30,243 nucleotides of DNA, from the NCBI GenBank assembly GCA_031277045.1, contig JAISLX010000087.1:1-30243 (forward strand), written 5' to 3'. Positions 15,820 to 24,288 of the stretch are shown one piece after another (the stretch's first letter is position 1; each line of letters starts with the position of its first letter). The position numbers and the translations under genes were made by a program. The notes beneath the pieces were generated by a model. It made no database searches and had not been told where the DNA came from. It was given only the letters and a program-made list of their open reading frames with translations. This stretch comes from Treponema sp. (GTDB taxonomy: Bacteria; Spirochaetota; Spirochaetia; Treponematales; Breznakiellaceae).

Positions 15820-15978
15820 AGTACCAGTATAAATTATCCCCTAAAACAGGGCTACCTGGCGCCAGAGATGTCCGGAAACCGCGGTTTTTATGGGTTTTTC
15901 CAGCGAAAATTCATAAAAATCCGCAGGGACGGCGGCTTCCCCTTTCTCAAATTTTTCCGCCCGTGTTAAAGTACCGGC

Positions 15979-16989
15979 ATGCCGGTTATCGTTGCGGAGA
16001 ATCTGCGGAAACGCTTCAACCTGGAGGCGGGCTTTTTTGCCCGCTTTGGCCGTTTTGTCCACGCGGTGAACGGAGTTTCGTTCTCCATCGGCGAAAACGA
16101 AACCTACGGTCTAGCCGGCGAGTCCGGCTGCGGCAAAACCACGACGGCGCGGCTGCTGGTGCGGATGTACGAATGTGACGAGGGGGCCATCCGCTACCGG
16201 GACAGTACCGATGTCCGCGCCCTTTCCGGCCGGGCCCTCAAGGACTACCGCGAAAAGGTAAAGTACGTTTTTCAGGATCCCGCCCGCTCTCTGAACCCCC
16301 GGATGAGCGTCTACGACGTGCTGGTTTCCGGCTACCGCGCCTCTTCCCGCTTTCCCGGTGAAAAACAGGCCCGGGAAGAGGCCGCCCGCATGCTCGTGGA
16401 AACGGGACTTTCGCCGGAGGACCTGGAAAAGCGGCCCGCCGAATTTTCAGGAGGGCAGCGGCAGCGGATCTCCATCGCGCGGGGCCTTTTAACGCGGCCC
16501 GAACTTCTGATCTGCGACGAGATAGTAAGCGCCCTGGACGTGTCGATCCAGGGGCAGATTCTGAACCTCCTGCTGGATATCCGGGGCAAACGGGCGCTCT
16601 CGTTCCTCTTTATCGCCCACGATCTCAGAGTGGCCTGTTATTTTTGCGACCGTATCGGGGTGATGTACCGGGGGGAACTAATGGAGGAAGCCCCGGCGGC
16701 GGATCTGTACCGGGAGGCCCGGCACCCTTACACGCGGCTCCTGTTTTCCTCGGTAAGCGGAAACCGGACCGGGGGGAGCAATGCCGGCGGGGCTACGGCC
16801 GGTGAAATCCGGACCGGAGGGAGCGGAGCCGGGGTGGTCCCAAAAACCCCGGATGACGGGGACGTTCCGCTTCCGCGCTGCCCCTTCGCCCCCCGCTGCT
16901 CCCTGGCGGAGGAGCGGTGTTTCGCGGAACATCCCGAACTGGAGGAGATTGGGGACGGCCGCCGGATCCGGTGTTTTAAGGCGGGATAG
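15979..16989 (+). CDS. OppF/DppF-type peptide ABC transporter ATPase
   Basis: The 336-residue ATPase powers uptake of peptides or related solutes. Motifs are Walker A GESGCGKT (47-54), Q-loop FQDP (98-101), signature FSGGQRQR (156-163), Walker B LLICDE (176-181) followed by IVSALDVSIQGQ, and switch His in FIAHDLRVA. The segment PFAPRCSLAEERCFAEHPEL at the C-terminus is the oligopeptide/dipeptide-specific tail. Between about residues 256 and 293 lies a Gly/Thr-rich linker with two near-repeats (TGGSNAGGATAGEIRTGGSGAG), unusual for the family. No permease, OppD or binding protein is adjacent, and OppF proteins normally work with OppD, so partners must be elsewhere. No strong ribosome binding site precedes the ATG. 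Confidence 0.85.
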   Translation: MPVIVAENLRKRFNLEAGFFARFGRFVHAVNGVSFSIGENETYGLAGESGCGKTTTARLLVRMYECDEGAIRYRDSTDVRALSGRALKDYREKVKYVFQDPARSLNPRMSVYDVLVSGYRASSRFPGEKQAREEAARMLVETGLSPEDLEKRPAEFSGGQRQRISIARGLLTRPELLICDEIVSALDVSIQGQILNLLLDIRGKRALSFLFIAHDLRVACYFCDRIGVMYRGELMEEAPAADLYREARHPYTRLLFSSVSGNRTGGSNAGGATAGEIRTGGSGAGVVPKTPDDGDVPLPRCPFAPRCSLAEERCFAEHPELEEIGDGRRIRCFKAG

Positions 16990-17003
16990 GGGGCTCCCCG
17001 GCC

Positions 17004-17041
17004 GGGCTGTGGTTCCCTTCCCCTTTCCCGGGAACAGGCCC
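17004..17041 (+). terminator. Hairpin after the ABC ATPase gene
   Basis: GTTCCC (17012-17017) pairs with GGGAAC (17030-17035), extended after an internal loop by GGGC (17004-17007) with GCCC (17038-17041). No T-run follows, so this is a weak candidate. Confidence 0.3.
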
Positions 17042-17142
17042 TGCGCCGCCAAACGCAGACCCGCCCCGTTCGTTAATGTTACCCTCCGTACTGCCGATGA
17101 TATTCGTATGAGACCCGCCACGAATGCCCCGCGAGGGGAAAA

Positions 17143-18366
17143 ATGAATGCGGTAACAGCATGCAAAAAAACACGCGCGATTAACATGAGAAACATAGCTG
17201 TTCTGGCCGGACTTTTTTACGCCGCCTTTGCCAATCCGGTTATTTCCGCTCAAACCTATCTGCGGGTACTCACAATCCCATCAGTACATGTCTATATTGC
17301 CCCAATGGAAAGCGGAACCCAGGAAGAACAGGAATACTTCATGGACTTTATGACGATGGAGTTTGTCGGCGCCGCGTACGAGGTAGTGGATACGCTGGAA
17401 GAGTCGGATTATAACGTTGTCCTGTCCGTTTCCCGCACGGAACCGGACCCTGACTACGATGGTCCGCTCAACGCCATCTCCCTAACCCTTTTTGATACCA
17501 GAAGCGGCCGGGAATTGGTCAATTTAAGCTGGGACTACGACCAGGTTTCCGATATGGATATGTGGAATCTGTACCTAATTACCCAGGCGATGTCAAACGC
17601 GCCTATCATAAAAATGCCGCCTGGGGTGGAGATGACCGCCGCGCCGGAGGAGAAACCGGCGTTTAGGCCGAGGTTCTACCTGGGGATGTGGGCAGGCGGT
17701 TCCTTCAATACTTCCGTGCTCCAGGATCCCGGCATTCCAACCGCAGGTGAAAAGGGATATGAGTGGGGAGTAGAGCGGGGCTTTGGCGGCGAGGCGGCGG
17801 CGCTGGTGGAATTTCGCCCTTTCCGGTTTTTAAGCTTTCAGGTGGAAGCGGTGTTTATGTACGATGCGTTTAACGTGGCAAGACGAACCAGGGATAATGA
17901 TCTGATCCGAAAAACCGGCACTTTTCAGTCCACGTCTCTGATGTTCCCCCTGCTTGTAAAAGTGCCTGTGGAGCTGGGCAAATTTACCCTGTCTCCCTTT
18001 GTGGGGGCCTATTTTATTACGTTCCTGGGGCCAGTAAAGGCTACGCTTGGCGATCCGGTGGAGACGGACACTCTTTCGTATGGCATAAATCCGCCTTTTG
18101 GTATAACTCTTGGAATTGATACGGGATTGTCCCTGAAATCCGGGGAACTTTTTGTGGGCCTGCGTTTTGACCAAAATATTGGCACGGCCGTATCAACGGG
18201 GGACCGAAAAAATCCGCAGTATTCCCAGTACAGGCTGGGACTGTCCCTGGGTTATAAATTCTCCTTTGCGGTGAAACAGCGCGGCAATAACGCGCAGCAA
18301 ACGGAAGCCGAACAGCAGACAGAGACCGAGCAGGGAACAGAAGAAGAGGCGATTACCCCGCCCTGA
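17143..18366 (+). CDS. Outer-membrane beta-barrel protein with periplasmic N-domain
   Basis: ATG 17143 has GAGGGG 5 bases upstream; the in-frame ATG 17185 has none. The 407-residue product starts with a long positively charged region and a signal peptide (MRNIAVLAGLFYAAFANPVISA). Residues about 40-150 (VHVYIAPMESGTQEEQEYFMDFMTMEFVGAAYEVVDTLEESDYNVVLSVSR) form an alpha/beta domain like those that score stress or assemble with CsgG-like proteins. Residues about 170-380 show barrel strands (FYLGMWAGGSFNTS, FLSFQVEAVFMYDAF, FTLSPFVGAYFITFLG, ELFVGLRFDQNIG, YRLGLSLGYKFSF). A Gln/Glu/Thr-rich tail (about 383-407) follows the last strand, odd for a barrel. The function is unknown. Confidence 0.65.
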   Translation: MNAVTACKKTRAINMRNIAVLAGLFYAAFANPVISAQTYLRVLTIPSVHVYIAPMESGTQEEQEYFMDFMTMEFVGAAYEVVDTLEESDYNVVLSVSRTEPDPDYDGPLNAISLTLFDTRSGRELVNLSWDYDQVSDMDMWNLYLITQAMSNAPIIKMPPGVEMTAAPEEKPAFRPRFYLGMWAGGSFNTSVLQDPGIPTAGEKGYEWGVERGFGGEAAALVEFRPFRFLSFQVEAVFMYDAFNVARRTRDNDLIRKTGTFQSTSLMFPLLVKVPVELGKFTLSPFVGAYFITFLGPVKATLGDPVETDTLSYGINPPFGITLGIDTGLSLKSGELFVGLRFDQNIGTAVSTGDRKNPQYSQYRLGLSLGYKFSFAVKQRGNNAQQTEAEQQTETEQGTEEEAITPP

Positions 18367-18462
18367 ACCTTCCCCGCCGACTGATGAGCTGGTTCCGGGG
18401 GCCGTAAACCAAAAAACGGAAGACGGCCGCCACCGGTGCCGCGATCCCCCCGCACATGAAGA

Positions 18463-18484
18463 ACCCAGGAGCAAGCTCCTGGGT
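18463..18484. terminator. Hairpin between convergent omp and recA genes
   Basis: ACCCAGGAGC-AA-GCTCCTGGGT is a perfect 10-bp inverted repeat. It lies 97 bases after the omp stop and 25 bases beyond the restored recA end at 18509. No T-run is present. It may end transcription from both sides. Confidence 0.4.
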
Positions 18485-18508
18485 ATGGACCCGGCTTCAA
18501 GCAAGCCG

Positions 18509-18716
18509 TTAAAACAACACGTCCCCGTCATTTCCAACCGTATCCTTTCGGGGTCTGCCGGGGCCGCGATGGGGCGCGTCGGCGAAACCTGGGGCCTGCG
18601 CTGGCTGGGGAGACGGGGGCCTGCCAGGGCCGCGGTGAGGCGTGTCGGCGAAACCTGGGGCCTGCGCCGGCTGGCGAGAGGGGGGTCTGCCGGGGCCGCG
18701 GGGAGGCGCCTCGGCG
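18509..18716 (-). pseudogene. Displaced C-terminal end of RecA tail (other frame)
   Basis: On the minus strand, in a different frame from the annotated recA end, codons from about 18840 down to 18509 continue the tail repeat: [18 protein letters not shown], then a damaged copy (QRGMRCP), then [37 protein letters not shown] and HRGPGRPRK. It ends DTVGNDGDVLF and stop. The last residues are not repetitive and look like a genuine C-terminus. If the frame loss at 18840-18900 is repaired, RecA would be about 579 residues. Confidence 0.6.
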
Positions 18717-19000
18717 CTACCGGGGTCCTGGGAAGGCGGGGAGGCTGGGCACCTCATGCCGCGCTGCGGCGCGTCGGCGAAACCTGGGGCCTGCGCCGGC
18801 GGGGGCGAGGGGGGTCTGCCGGGGCCGCGGGGATGCGCGGCGGGGAGGCCGGGGGCCGGGGGGGGCGGGGGGGGGGGGGGTCGGGGGGGGGCGGCCGGGG
18901 CCTCGGTGTGGCGCGTCGGCTAAACCTGGGGCCTGCGCCGGCGGGGGAGTGGGGGGTCTGCCGGGGCCGCGGCGGGGCGCCTCGGCGGAACCGGGTTCCA
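18550..19000 (-). repeat. 66-bp (22-codon) tandem repeats in recA tail
   Basis: The plus-strand landmark AAACCTGGGGCCTGCG or a near copy recurs at 18585, 18651, 18717, 18780, 18922 and 18988. Spacings are 66, 66, 63, 142 and 66 bases. Each unit encodes one RGPGRPP motif on the minus strand. The 142-base interval should hold two units but is not a multiple of three. It contains long G runs (about 18855-18895). Confidence 0.8.
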
Positions 19001-20246
19001 GGATTGGCCGGGAGACAGGGGACCTAATACCGGGATCCTGCGGGACCGCGGGAAGGTCCGGCCGGGCGGAAACCGGGGGAACGGGCCCCTGAAATTCCGG
19101 CGTTCCGGCGCCGGAAGGCCGATCCGTCCCTGTATCGGATTCCGGGGCGGGTCCGGATGCCGCGGGCGCGGCGGGTTTTTCCACGGGGGCGGAAAATTCC
19201 CTGCCGGGAAAAATAATCTTCCGCAGTTTTTCCTCGATTTGTTTGGAGAAAGCGGGGTTCTGTTCCAGGTAGTCCCGGGCGCTGTCCCTGCCCTGTCCCA
19301 CTTTTTCTTCCCCGCAGGAATACCATGCGCCTTTTTTGTCGATAAGCCCATACTTAACCGCCCCGTCAAGCAGGCTGGCCGAGGCGGAAACCCCCTTGCC
19401 AAAAATCACCTCAAGGTCCGCCTTGCGGAAGGGAGGAGCCACCTTGTTTTTTACGACTTTAACCTTGACCCGGTTCCCCACCGCGTCCGCGTCCTTTCCG
19501 CCCTCGATGGTTTCGATTCTGCGGACCTCCAGTCTAAGGGAGGAATAAAATTTCAGGGCGTTGCCCCCGGTGGTGGTTTCAGGGTTTCCAAACATGATCC
19601 CAATTTTCATGCGGATCTGGTTGATAAAAATAAGCACTGTCCGGGATTTTCCGATGATCGCGGTTAGTTTTCTCATGGCCTGGCTCATCAACCGGGCCTG
19701 GAGTCCCATCTGGGCGTCCCCCATGTCCCCGTCAATTTCCGCCTGGGGAGTCAGAGCCGCCACGGAATCTACCACAATCACGTCCACCGCCCCGGAACGG
19801 ACCAGGTTTTCAGTAATTTCCAGGGCCTGTTCGCCGGAATCGGGCTGGGAAACCCACAGTTCGTCAATGTTGACCCCCAGATTCTTGGCGTAAACCGGGT
19901 CCAGCGCGTGTTCGGCGTCCACAAAGGCCGCGATACCCCCCATTTTTTGGGCTTCCGCGATGGCGTGAAGCGCCAGGGTGGTCTTGCCGGAGGATTCGGG
20001 GCCGAATATCTCGACAATCCTGCCACGGGGATAACCGCCGATTCCCAATGCCTCGTCCAGCAGAATAGCGCCGGAGGGAATAACTTCTATTCCCGTGGTA
20101 TTAGCGGCGTTGCCCAACTGGATGATGGAACCGGCCCCAAATTGTTTGTCGATCTGGAGCCGGGCGGCTTCCAGAGCCTTCTTTTTTTCCTCCACGGAGG
20201 CCAGAGGATCGCCCCTGGTTTTTTCGACTTCGTTAGCTTTCGCCAT
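18717..20246 (-). CDS. recA: RecA recombinase with long repetitive C-terminal tail
   Basis: RecA polymerises on single-stranded DNA, drives strand exchange in homologous recombination and aids induced repair. ATG 20246 follows GGGAGGGTAAAT. The 509-residue ORF has a full core: Walker [10 protein letters not shown] (82-90), Walker [38 protein letters not shown] (L2 region, about 210-236) and the C-terminal domain to about residue 350. After that come 160 Pro/Ala/Gly/Arg-rich residues with RRGPGRPP (425-432) and HRGPGRPP (447-454), which resemble AT-hooks. Ordinary RecA has about 340-400 residues and an acidic tail; this one is basic. The last ~55 residues (from about 455) look like out-of-frame translation of the repeat after a G run. 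It is divergent from prs. Confidence 0.9.
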   Translation of the reverse strand: MAKANEVEKTRGDPLASVEEKKKALEAARLQIDKQFGAGSIIQLGNAANTTGIEVIPSGAILLDEALGIGGYPRGRIVEIFGPESSGKTTLALHAIAEAQKMGGIAAFVDAEHALDPVYAKNLGVNIDELWVSQPDSGEQALEITENLVRSGAVDVIVVDSVAALTPQAEIDGDMGDAQMGLQARLMSQAMRKLTAIIGKSRTVLIFINQIRMKIGIMFGNPETTTGGNALKFYSSLRLEVRRIETIEGGKDADAVGNRVKVKVVKNKVAPPFRKADLEVIFGKGVSASASLLDGAVKYGLIDKKGAWYSCGEEKVGQGRDSARDYLEQNPAFSKQIEEKLRKIIFPGREFSAPVEKPAAPAASGPAPESDTGTDRPSGAGTPEFQGPVPPVSARPDLPAVPQDPGIRSPVSRPILEPGSAEAPRRGPGRPPTPPPAQAPGLADAPHRGPGRPPPTPPPPAPPGPRPPRRASPRPRQTPLAPAGAGPRFRRRAAARHEVPSLPAFPGPR

Positions 20247-20290
20247 ATTTACCCTCCCTTACTATAAGGCTCCGCCACGCATGGTGATTC

Positions 20291-20318
20291 GGTATTTTCG
20301 GAAAAATACCTTTTTTTT
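20291..20318 (+). terminator. Intrinsic terminator or attenuator in recA-prs gap
   Basis: GGTATTTT-CGGA-AAAATACC (8-bp stem) is followed by eight T residues. It reads as a textbook intrinsic terminator on the plus strand. It lies 45 bases beyond the recA start and 90 bases before prs, so it can only act on a plus-strand transcript that starts between the two genes. It is a candidate attenuator of prs or an end for antisense RNA from recA. Confidence 0.6.
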
Positions 20319-20407
20319 GTGTTTTTTTCTACGGCCCGGCGCGCGTATACAGGGCGGCTTAAATTTTAGGCGTCTTCCGTGTAAACTTGGACAATAGGGG
20401 AAGGTAC

Positions 20408-21535
20408 ATGAATGACTTTATCATCACCGCCACCCGGTCCATGCGGGATTACGCGGAGCGTGTGGTAGGACATCTTTCGAAATTCACCACATTTCATCCG
20501 CCGGCGGAGGAAATGAACGGGGTGGAACTGCTGCGGACCGACCGTTTTGCCGATGGTGAGATGGAGGTGGCGCTTATCAACTCCGTTCGGGGCAGGGACG
20601 TGATACTTTTTACAAGCTGCGCCAGAAACAAGGCGGGGATTGGGGTAGAGGAAGCCAAGCTTGAGCTGTACCATACGGTGGATGCCTTGAAGCGTTCGCA
20701 GGCGGACCGGATCATCGTATTTGAACCTTACGTCTCCTGCGCCCGTTCCGATCGTACCACCCGCCGCAGTTCTGTCGGACTTTGGGTACACCTGAAGATC
20801 CTTACGAGTCTGGGAGTCAGGCAGTACGTTACGTATCAGCTCCATTCGGACAAATCCCGGTCCATGGTGGACCCTACCATCTGCATCGTGGATGACGTGC
20901 CTGCCCTTACCCTGCTGAAACGCTACCTCTGTGATGTTTACATCCAAAATCTTGAGCGTCTGGAAAAAGTGGTTCGTCCCAACTGGGCTTTCTGTTCGGT
21001 GGATGCCGGGGGGGAAAAACTCGCCAGGGATTTCGCCAATACTTTCGGGGCTCCCCTGGTAGTGGCACACAAACAGCGGGACTATTCCAAAGCCAACGCT
21101 ATCGAATCAATCAATATCCTTTCCGCCGAGCCCCTGGAAGGAAAGGTGCTGTGGATTGTGGATGACATGGTGGATACCGCCGCCTCGGTGGAGAGCCTGA
21201 TCCGGGCGCTGGGACCCCACAAGCCCCGGGAAATCAACATTATCGCGGTTCACGCCCTGTTTTCCCCTCCGGCGGCGCGGCGGCTTATCAAGCTTTCCGG
21301 GGAAGGGCTGCTCAACAGGGTCATGGTCAGCGATACGGTTTACTGTCCCCTCTCCCTGCCCGATGATTCGGGGCGGGACGCCGCGCTTAACATACCCAAT
21401 CTGGAGGTCGTGCCCTCGGCGGAACTTTCGGCCAGAATTATCAGGACCATTATGACCAACAGTTCTATGACCAAGATGCTGCGGCCCTTTGACGCCCGGA
21501 TATATTTTAAGTCCCCCAAGTTATTTAACCAGTAG
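20408..21535 (+). CDS. prs: Ribose-phosphate pyrophosphokinase (PRPP synthetase)
   Basis: This enzyme makes PRPP from ribose 5-phosphate and ATP, the precursor of nucleotides, His and Trp. ATG 20408 has AGGGGAAGG upstream. The 375-residue product contains FADGEMEVALINSVRGRDV (about 46-64), the ATP-binding region PYVSCARSDRTTRRSS and the PRPP-binding loop VLWIVDDMVDTAAS. Classical enzymes have about 310-320 residues with YFGYARQDRK in the second motif. This one is longer and divergent, with inserted segments and a C-terminal extension (TNSSMTKMLRPFDARIYFKSPKLFNQ). It resembles the divergent long class found in some spirochaetes. The active-site pattern seems intact. Confidence 0.85.
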   Translation: MNDFIITATRSMRDYAERVVGHLSKFTTFHPPAEEMNGVELLRTDRFADGEMEVALINSVRGRDVILFTSCARNKAGIGVEEAKLELYHTVDALKRSQADRIIVFEPYVSCARSDRTTRRSSVGLWVHLKILTSLGVRQYVTYQLHSDKSRSMVDPTICIVDDVPALTLLKRYLCDVYIQNLERLEKVVRPNWAFCSVDAGGEKLARDFANTFGAPLVVAHKQRDYSKANAIESINILSAEPLEGKVLWIVDDMVDTAASVESLIRALGPHKPREINIIAVHALFSPPAARRLIKLSGEGLLNRVMVSDTVYCPLSLPDDSGRDAALNIPNLEVVPSAELSARIIRTIMTNSSMTKMLRPFDARIYFKSPKLFNQ

Positions 21536-21570
21536 AACGGGGACGGGCCCGATGTCGTTTAAGCGCGGAC

Positions 21571-22077
21571 TTACAGTTCTTGTGAATCGAGGATGATGGT
21601 AACGGGGCCGTCGTTGGTGTAACGCAGTTCCATGTGGGCCTGGAAAACCCCGGTCCGGCAGTCAAGACCCCGCTCACCGAGTTTCCGCGTAAAGCACTCG
21701 TACAGGACGCGGGCCGCGCCGCTTTCCGCCGCGCCGCCATAGAAAGGGCGCCGGCCTTTGCGGGTGTCGGCCAGGAGGGTAAACTGCGACACCACCAGGA
21801 CCCCCACGGGGGCGGGGATTTCCCCGGGAACCGGGATCCCCGCAAGGGCCGTTTCCCCGGCCTCCCGGCTAATGTCCTTGATCGACAGGTTCATTTTCCC
21901 CTGGTCATCGTTAAATATTCTCAGATAGGCGATTTTTTCGGCCAGCTTGCCGGCGTCCCGTTCCGTATCGCCCGCGGCAACCCCCAGGTAAACCAGAAGC
22001 CCCCGGTCCACCTGTCCGTACAGGGTCCCCCCGGCGCGGACGGAAGCATCCAGAACCCGCTGGACCACGGCTTTCAC
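21571..22077 (-). CDS. dtd: D-aminoacyl-tRNA deacylase
   Basis: Dtd frees D-amino acids (and glycine) mischarged on tRNA. The product has 168 residues from GTG 22077, whose GTGA overlaps the stop of the upstream gene. Motifs: the N-terminal MKAVVQRVLDASVRA, the catalytic strand SQFTLLADTRKGRRP (97-111) and the Gly-cis-Pro motif NDGPVTI (155-161). Usual length is about 145-150. The extra residues fall between MNLSIKDI and VLVVSQF (about 69-92, REAGETALAGIPVPGEIPAP), a Pro/Gly-rich insertion on a surface loop. It is the last gene of the rpe-TPR operon. Confidence 0.9.
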   Translation of the reverse strand: MKAVVQRVLDASVRAGGTLYGQVDRGLLVYLGVAAGDTERDAGKLAEKIAYLRIFNDDQGKMNLSIKDISREAGETALAGIPVPGEIPAPVGVLVVSQFTLLADTRKGRRPFYGGAAESGAARVLYECFTRKLGERGLDCRTGVFQAHMELRYTNDGPVTIILDSQEL

Positions 22078-23201
22078 AGGGCGCCGTCCACAACCAAACT
22101 CTGGTGAATGGCAATGCCTTCAAGCCGGATGGTCTCCCCCCGGTCGCCGGCTACGGGCACGATCCTCCCCAGAAGCTCCAGGGGCTGTTCCGGGTTGACC
22201 GCCAGGGCCTTGTCGAAAACCACGGGCACGATGCCTTCCAGGGACTGGCGGGTATCGTACCCGATAAGAAATTCGAACGAAGTCTGGGACGGGGACGACT
22301 GAATATTGGCGGCCATACCTTTCCAGATCACATGGCAGCCCCGGTAAAGTACGGGATCCTTGACGGCGTCCGCGTAGGCAAAATTATCCTGCCGCTTAAA
22401 GCTGTCGAAGCCGGGAATCTCCATGTAGGACATTACCAGCCGGGCCTTGTTTTTGATTCCCTCGGACGCGTTGGCTTCGATAAGCCGGTTAAAGTTAAGC
22501 CGGGCCAACTCGTCACGGTATTCGGTAAACAGGGAAAGTCCCCGCTCGTAAATCTCCAGCACCTGGTTCCGGGTCAGAATGTAGCGGTAGGTCCCCCCGG
22601 TTTCCACGGGCTGCCGGCGATCCTCGGCCTCAAGGCCTGCGCCGGCCACAAGGGTTCTGGGGCCCCTGCTTCCCGGCAGCGTGATAACCCGAAACCGGAG
22701 CAGCGTGAAAAACCCCGCCGCGAGAATCCCGGCGACGACAAGGACGGCAAGGACAATCCGCCGCGGCTCCGGGGAAACCCGCGGCAGGGGCGGGTACAGC
22801 CTGCGGAGTTCCCCGGACTCAATCCATTCGGTAAGCTGGTCCTGGCCGGCGTAACGGCGGATAATGGACATGGCTTTTCGCGCGATGGAATTTGCGGGGT
22901 CTATATCCTGAACATCCAGGTAAATATCAACCGCCCTGTCCGTTTCCCCCCGGCGCAGGTACAGGACCGCTATCCCCAGGAGGACGTTTGGATCCCTAAG
23001 TCTTACGTCTCTGGCCAGTTTGAAATAGGTAAAAGCGCCCATAAAATCGCCGACCCTCAGACAGGAAACCCCCAGAATGTAGTAATACCGGAATGAATCG
23101 TGAAACCGGTTTACTTCCGGCTCAAGGGTTTTGATGGCGGCATCATAGTTCCCCTTCCGGGCCAGGCGGACGGCCCTGGTCAGGATTGGATGAAGCTTCA
23201 T
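22074..23201 (-). CDS. TPR protein with one membrane segment
   Basis: The 375-residue product begins with TPR-like helices (ILTRAVRLARKGNYDAAIKTLEPEVNRF; YYILGVSCLRVGDFMGAFTYFKLARDV; VLLGIAVLYLRRGETDRAVDIYLDVQDIDP; about 5-105). One membrane helix follows (RRIVLAVLVVAGILAAGFFTLL, 147-168). The remaining ~200 residues form an extracytoplasmic domain without recognised motifs, ending in LLGRIVPVAGDRGETIRLEGIAIHQSLVVDGAL, which looks like an OB-like beta domain. The TPRs would be cytoplasmic and the C-terminus periplasmic. GGAG precedes the ATG. It overlaps dtd by four bases and lies 10 bases after the preceding gene. Conserved treponeme proteins of this shape are known, but I do not assign a role. 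Confidence 0.65.
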   Translation of the reverse strand: MKLHPILTRAVRLARKGNYDAAIKTLEPEVNRFHDSFRYYYILGVSCLRVGDFMGAFTYFKLARDVRLRDPNVLLGIAVLYLRRGETDRAVDIYLDVQDIDPANSIARKAMSIIRRYAGQDQLTEWIESGELRRLYPPLPRVSPEPRRIVLAVLVVAGILAAGFFTLLRFRVITLPGSRGPRTLVAGAGLEAEDRRQPVETGGTYRYILTRNQVLEIYERGLSLFTEYRDELARLNFNRLIEANASEGIKNKARLVMSYMEIPGFDSFKRQDNFAYADAVKDPVLYRGCHVIWKGMAANIQSSPSQTSFEFLIGYDTRQSLEGIVPVVFDKALAVNPEQPLELLGRIVPVAGDRGETIRLEGIAIHQSLVVDGAL

Positions 23202-23211
23202 ACGGACTCCG

Positions 23212-24288
23212 TTAAGGATAACGGGATTTTATACGGGCCAAATCCTGTTCAAAACCGGCCATCTCGTCATCGCTCATGGGGGTTCCCAATTCAAGGTGTT
23301 CCTCTATGCGCGCGGCGATATTCCTGAGAGCGTTGTAGTCGGAACGGATAATGGCGGTATTTGCGTTCGGCGGGGATGCCGTTTCCGCGGTTTTCCCGGC
23401 CGGCCGGACTTCGGGGACAGCGGGTTCTGCCAGGACAAGGGAAAGGGGGAGCCCCTCCGAGGGGCGGAAGGAAACAAAACCCTTCGTATCCCGAAAAGCC
23501 AGAAGCAGGTAGAAAGAAACCTGTTCCCCCCCGTCGATTCGTACCGGTTCGTAATAATAGGCCACCGCGGAATCCCTGATAGAATAGGGGGGATTGTTGA
23601 ATTTCCGGCCCTGGACAAAATCAAGGGACCAGGGGACATCGTTCAGCCGCTTCCAGTTGGCGATATGGACCGAATCCGGAACCCGGTCCACGCCGGCGGC
23701 AAGGCTTCCCATCAGCGCCGGTCCGTCGGCGCTGCCTGAAACCCAATACCCGTCAAGGCCGTCGCCGGCATTAAAGACGCTCTCTTCCTGGATCATCCGG
23801 TTGTCGGTGATAAAAGGGGTTATGCTGGTTTCCCCCAGCTTGGTGTCCAAAAGAAGACGGAGCCCCGCCTGGATCCGGCGCCTGCTTTTGTTTTCAATGT
23901 GAAAACTGATCTTAATTCCGTTGGCTGCCAGGGAATTGCCGGTACAGATAAAGCTGAATTCTTGCCGTACCACAAGGGTGGAAGATTCAAAAATAAGACT
24001 GGGCTGCCTGGCCGTTCCCCCCTCGCGGATGTTGAACTCACGCGATTCCCCCAGACGGTAGGTTTTGTTGTTCAGCTTCAGGGTTAGTACGCTGGTCCGG
24101 GGGTCCTGGTCCATAAACAAGGCTTCGTACTTCCGGTACGCCGGATTGGTCAAGTAGTACAGGGAAAATCGGCCAAGAGCAGGGTTAAGCGACAAACGGA
24201 TAAAACCGTCTTCGTACTCGGCGCCGGACGCGGAAAGAACCGGCGCGAGGGCGAGAAAAACCAGAGCAAGACGTTTTATAAATGTCAT
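23212..24288 (-). CDS. Exported protein of unknown function (periplasmic)
   Basis: ATG 24288 directly follows the TAG of the upstream gene, with no gap. The 358-residue product has a signal peptide (MTFIKRLALVFLALAPVLSASGAEYE). The body is beta-rich (FIRLSLNPALGRFSLYYLTNPAYRKYEALFMDQDPRTSVLTLKLNNKTYRLG; VRQEFSFICTGNSLAANGIKISFHIENKSRRRIQAGLRLLLDTKLGE). A Pro/Ala linker (about 294-318) precedes a short C-terminal helical segment (YNALRNIAARIEEHLELGTPMSDDEMAGFEQDLARIKSRYP). No enzyme motif is visible. Its position between two TPR genes suggests an envelope assembly partner. Confidence 0.6.
   Translation of the reverse strand: MTFIKRLALVFLALAPVLSASGAEYEDGFIRLSLNPALGRFSLYYLTNPAYRKYEALFMDQDPRTSVLTLKLNNKTYRLGESREFNIREGGTARQPSLIFESSTLVVRQEFSFICTGNSLAANGIKISFHIENKSRRRIQAGLRLLLDTKLGETSITPFITDNRMIQEESVFNAGDGLDGYWVSGSADGPALMGSLAAGVDRVPDSVHIANWKRLNDVPWSLDFVQGRKFNNPPYSIRDSAVAYYYEPVRIDGGEQVSFYLLLAFRDTKGFVSFRPSEGLPLSLVLAEPAVPEVRPAGKTAETASPPNANTAIIRSDYNALRNIAARIEEHLELGTPMSDDEMAGFEQDLARIKSRYP

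Noticed and set aside
18485..19027. Plus-strand ORF of 180 codons (Gly/Arg-rich)
   Set aside because: It is the antisense of the recA tail repeat; its open frame is a by-product of the GC-rich 66-bp units.
20247..20407. LexA (SOS) operator upstream of recA
   Set aside because: The palindrome at 20291-20310 reads better as an intrinsic terminator with a T-run. No sequence like a known LexA box was recognised, and treponemes are not known to me to have LexA.
22104..23096. Plus-strand ORF of 330 codons
   Set aside because: It is antisense to the TPR/membrane gene, which is coupled to its neighbours by overlaps.
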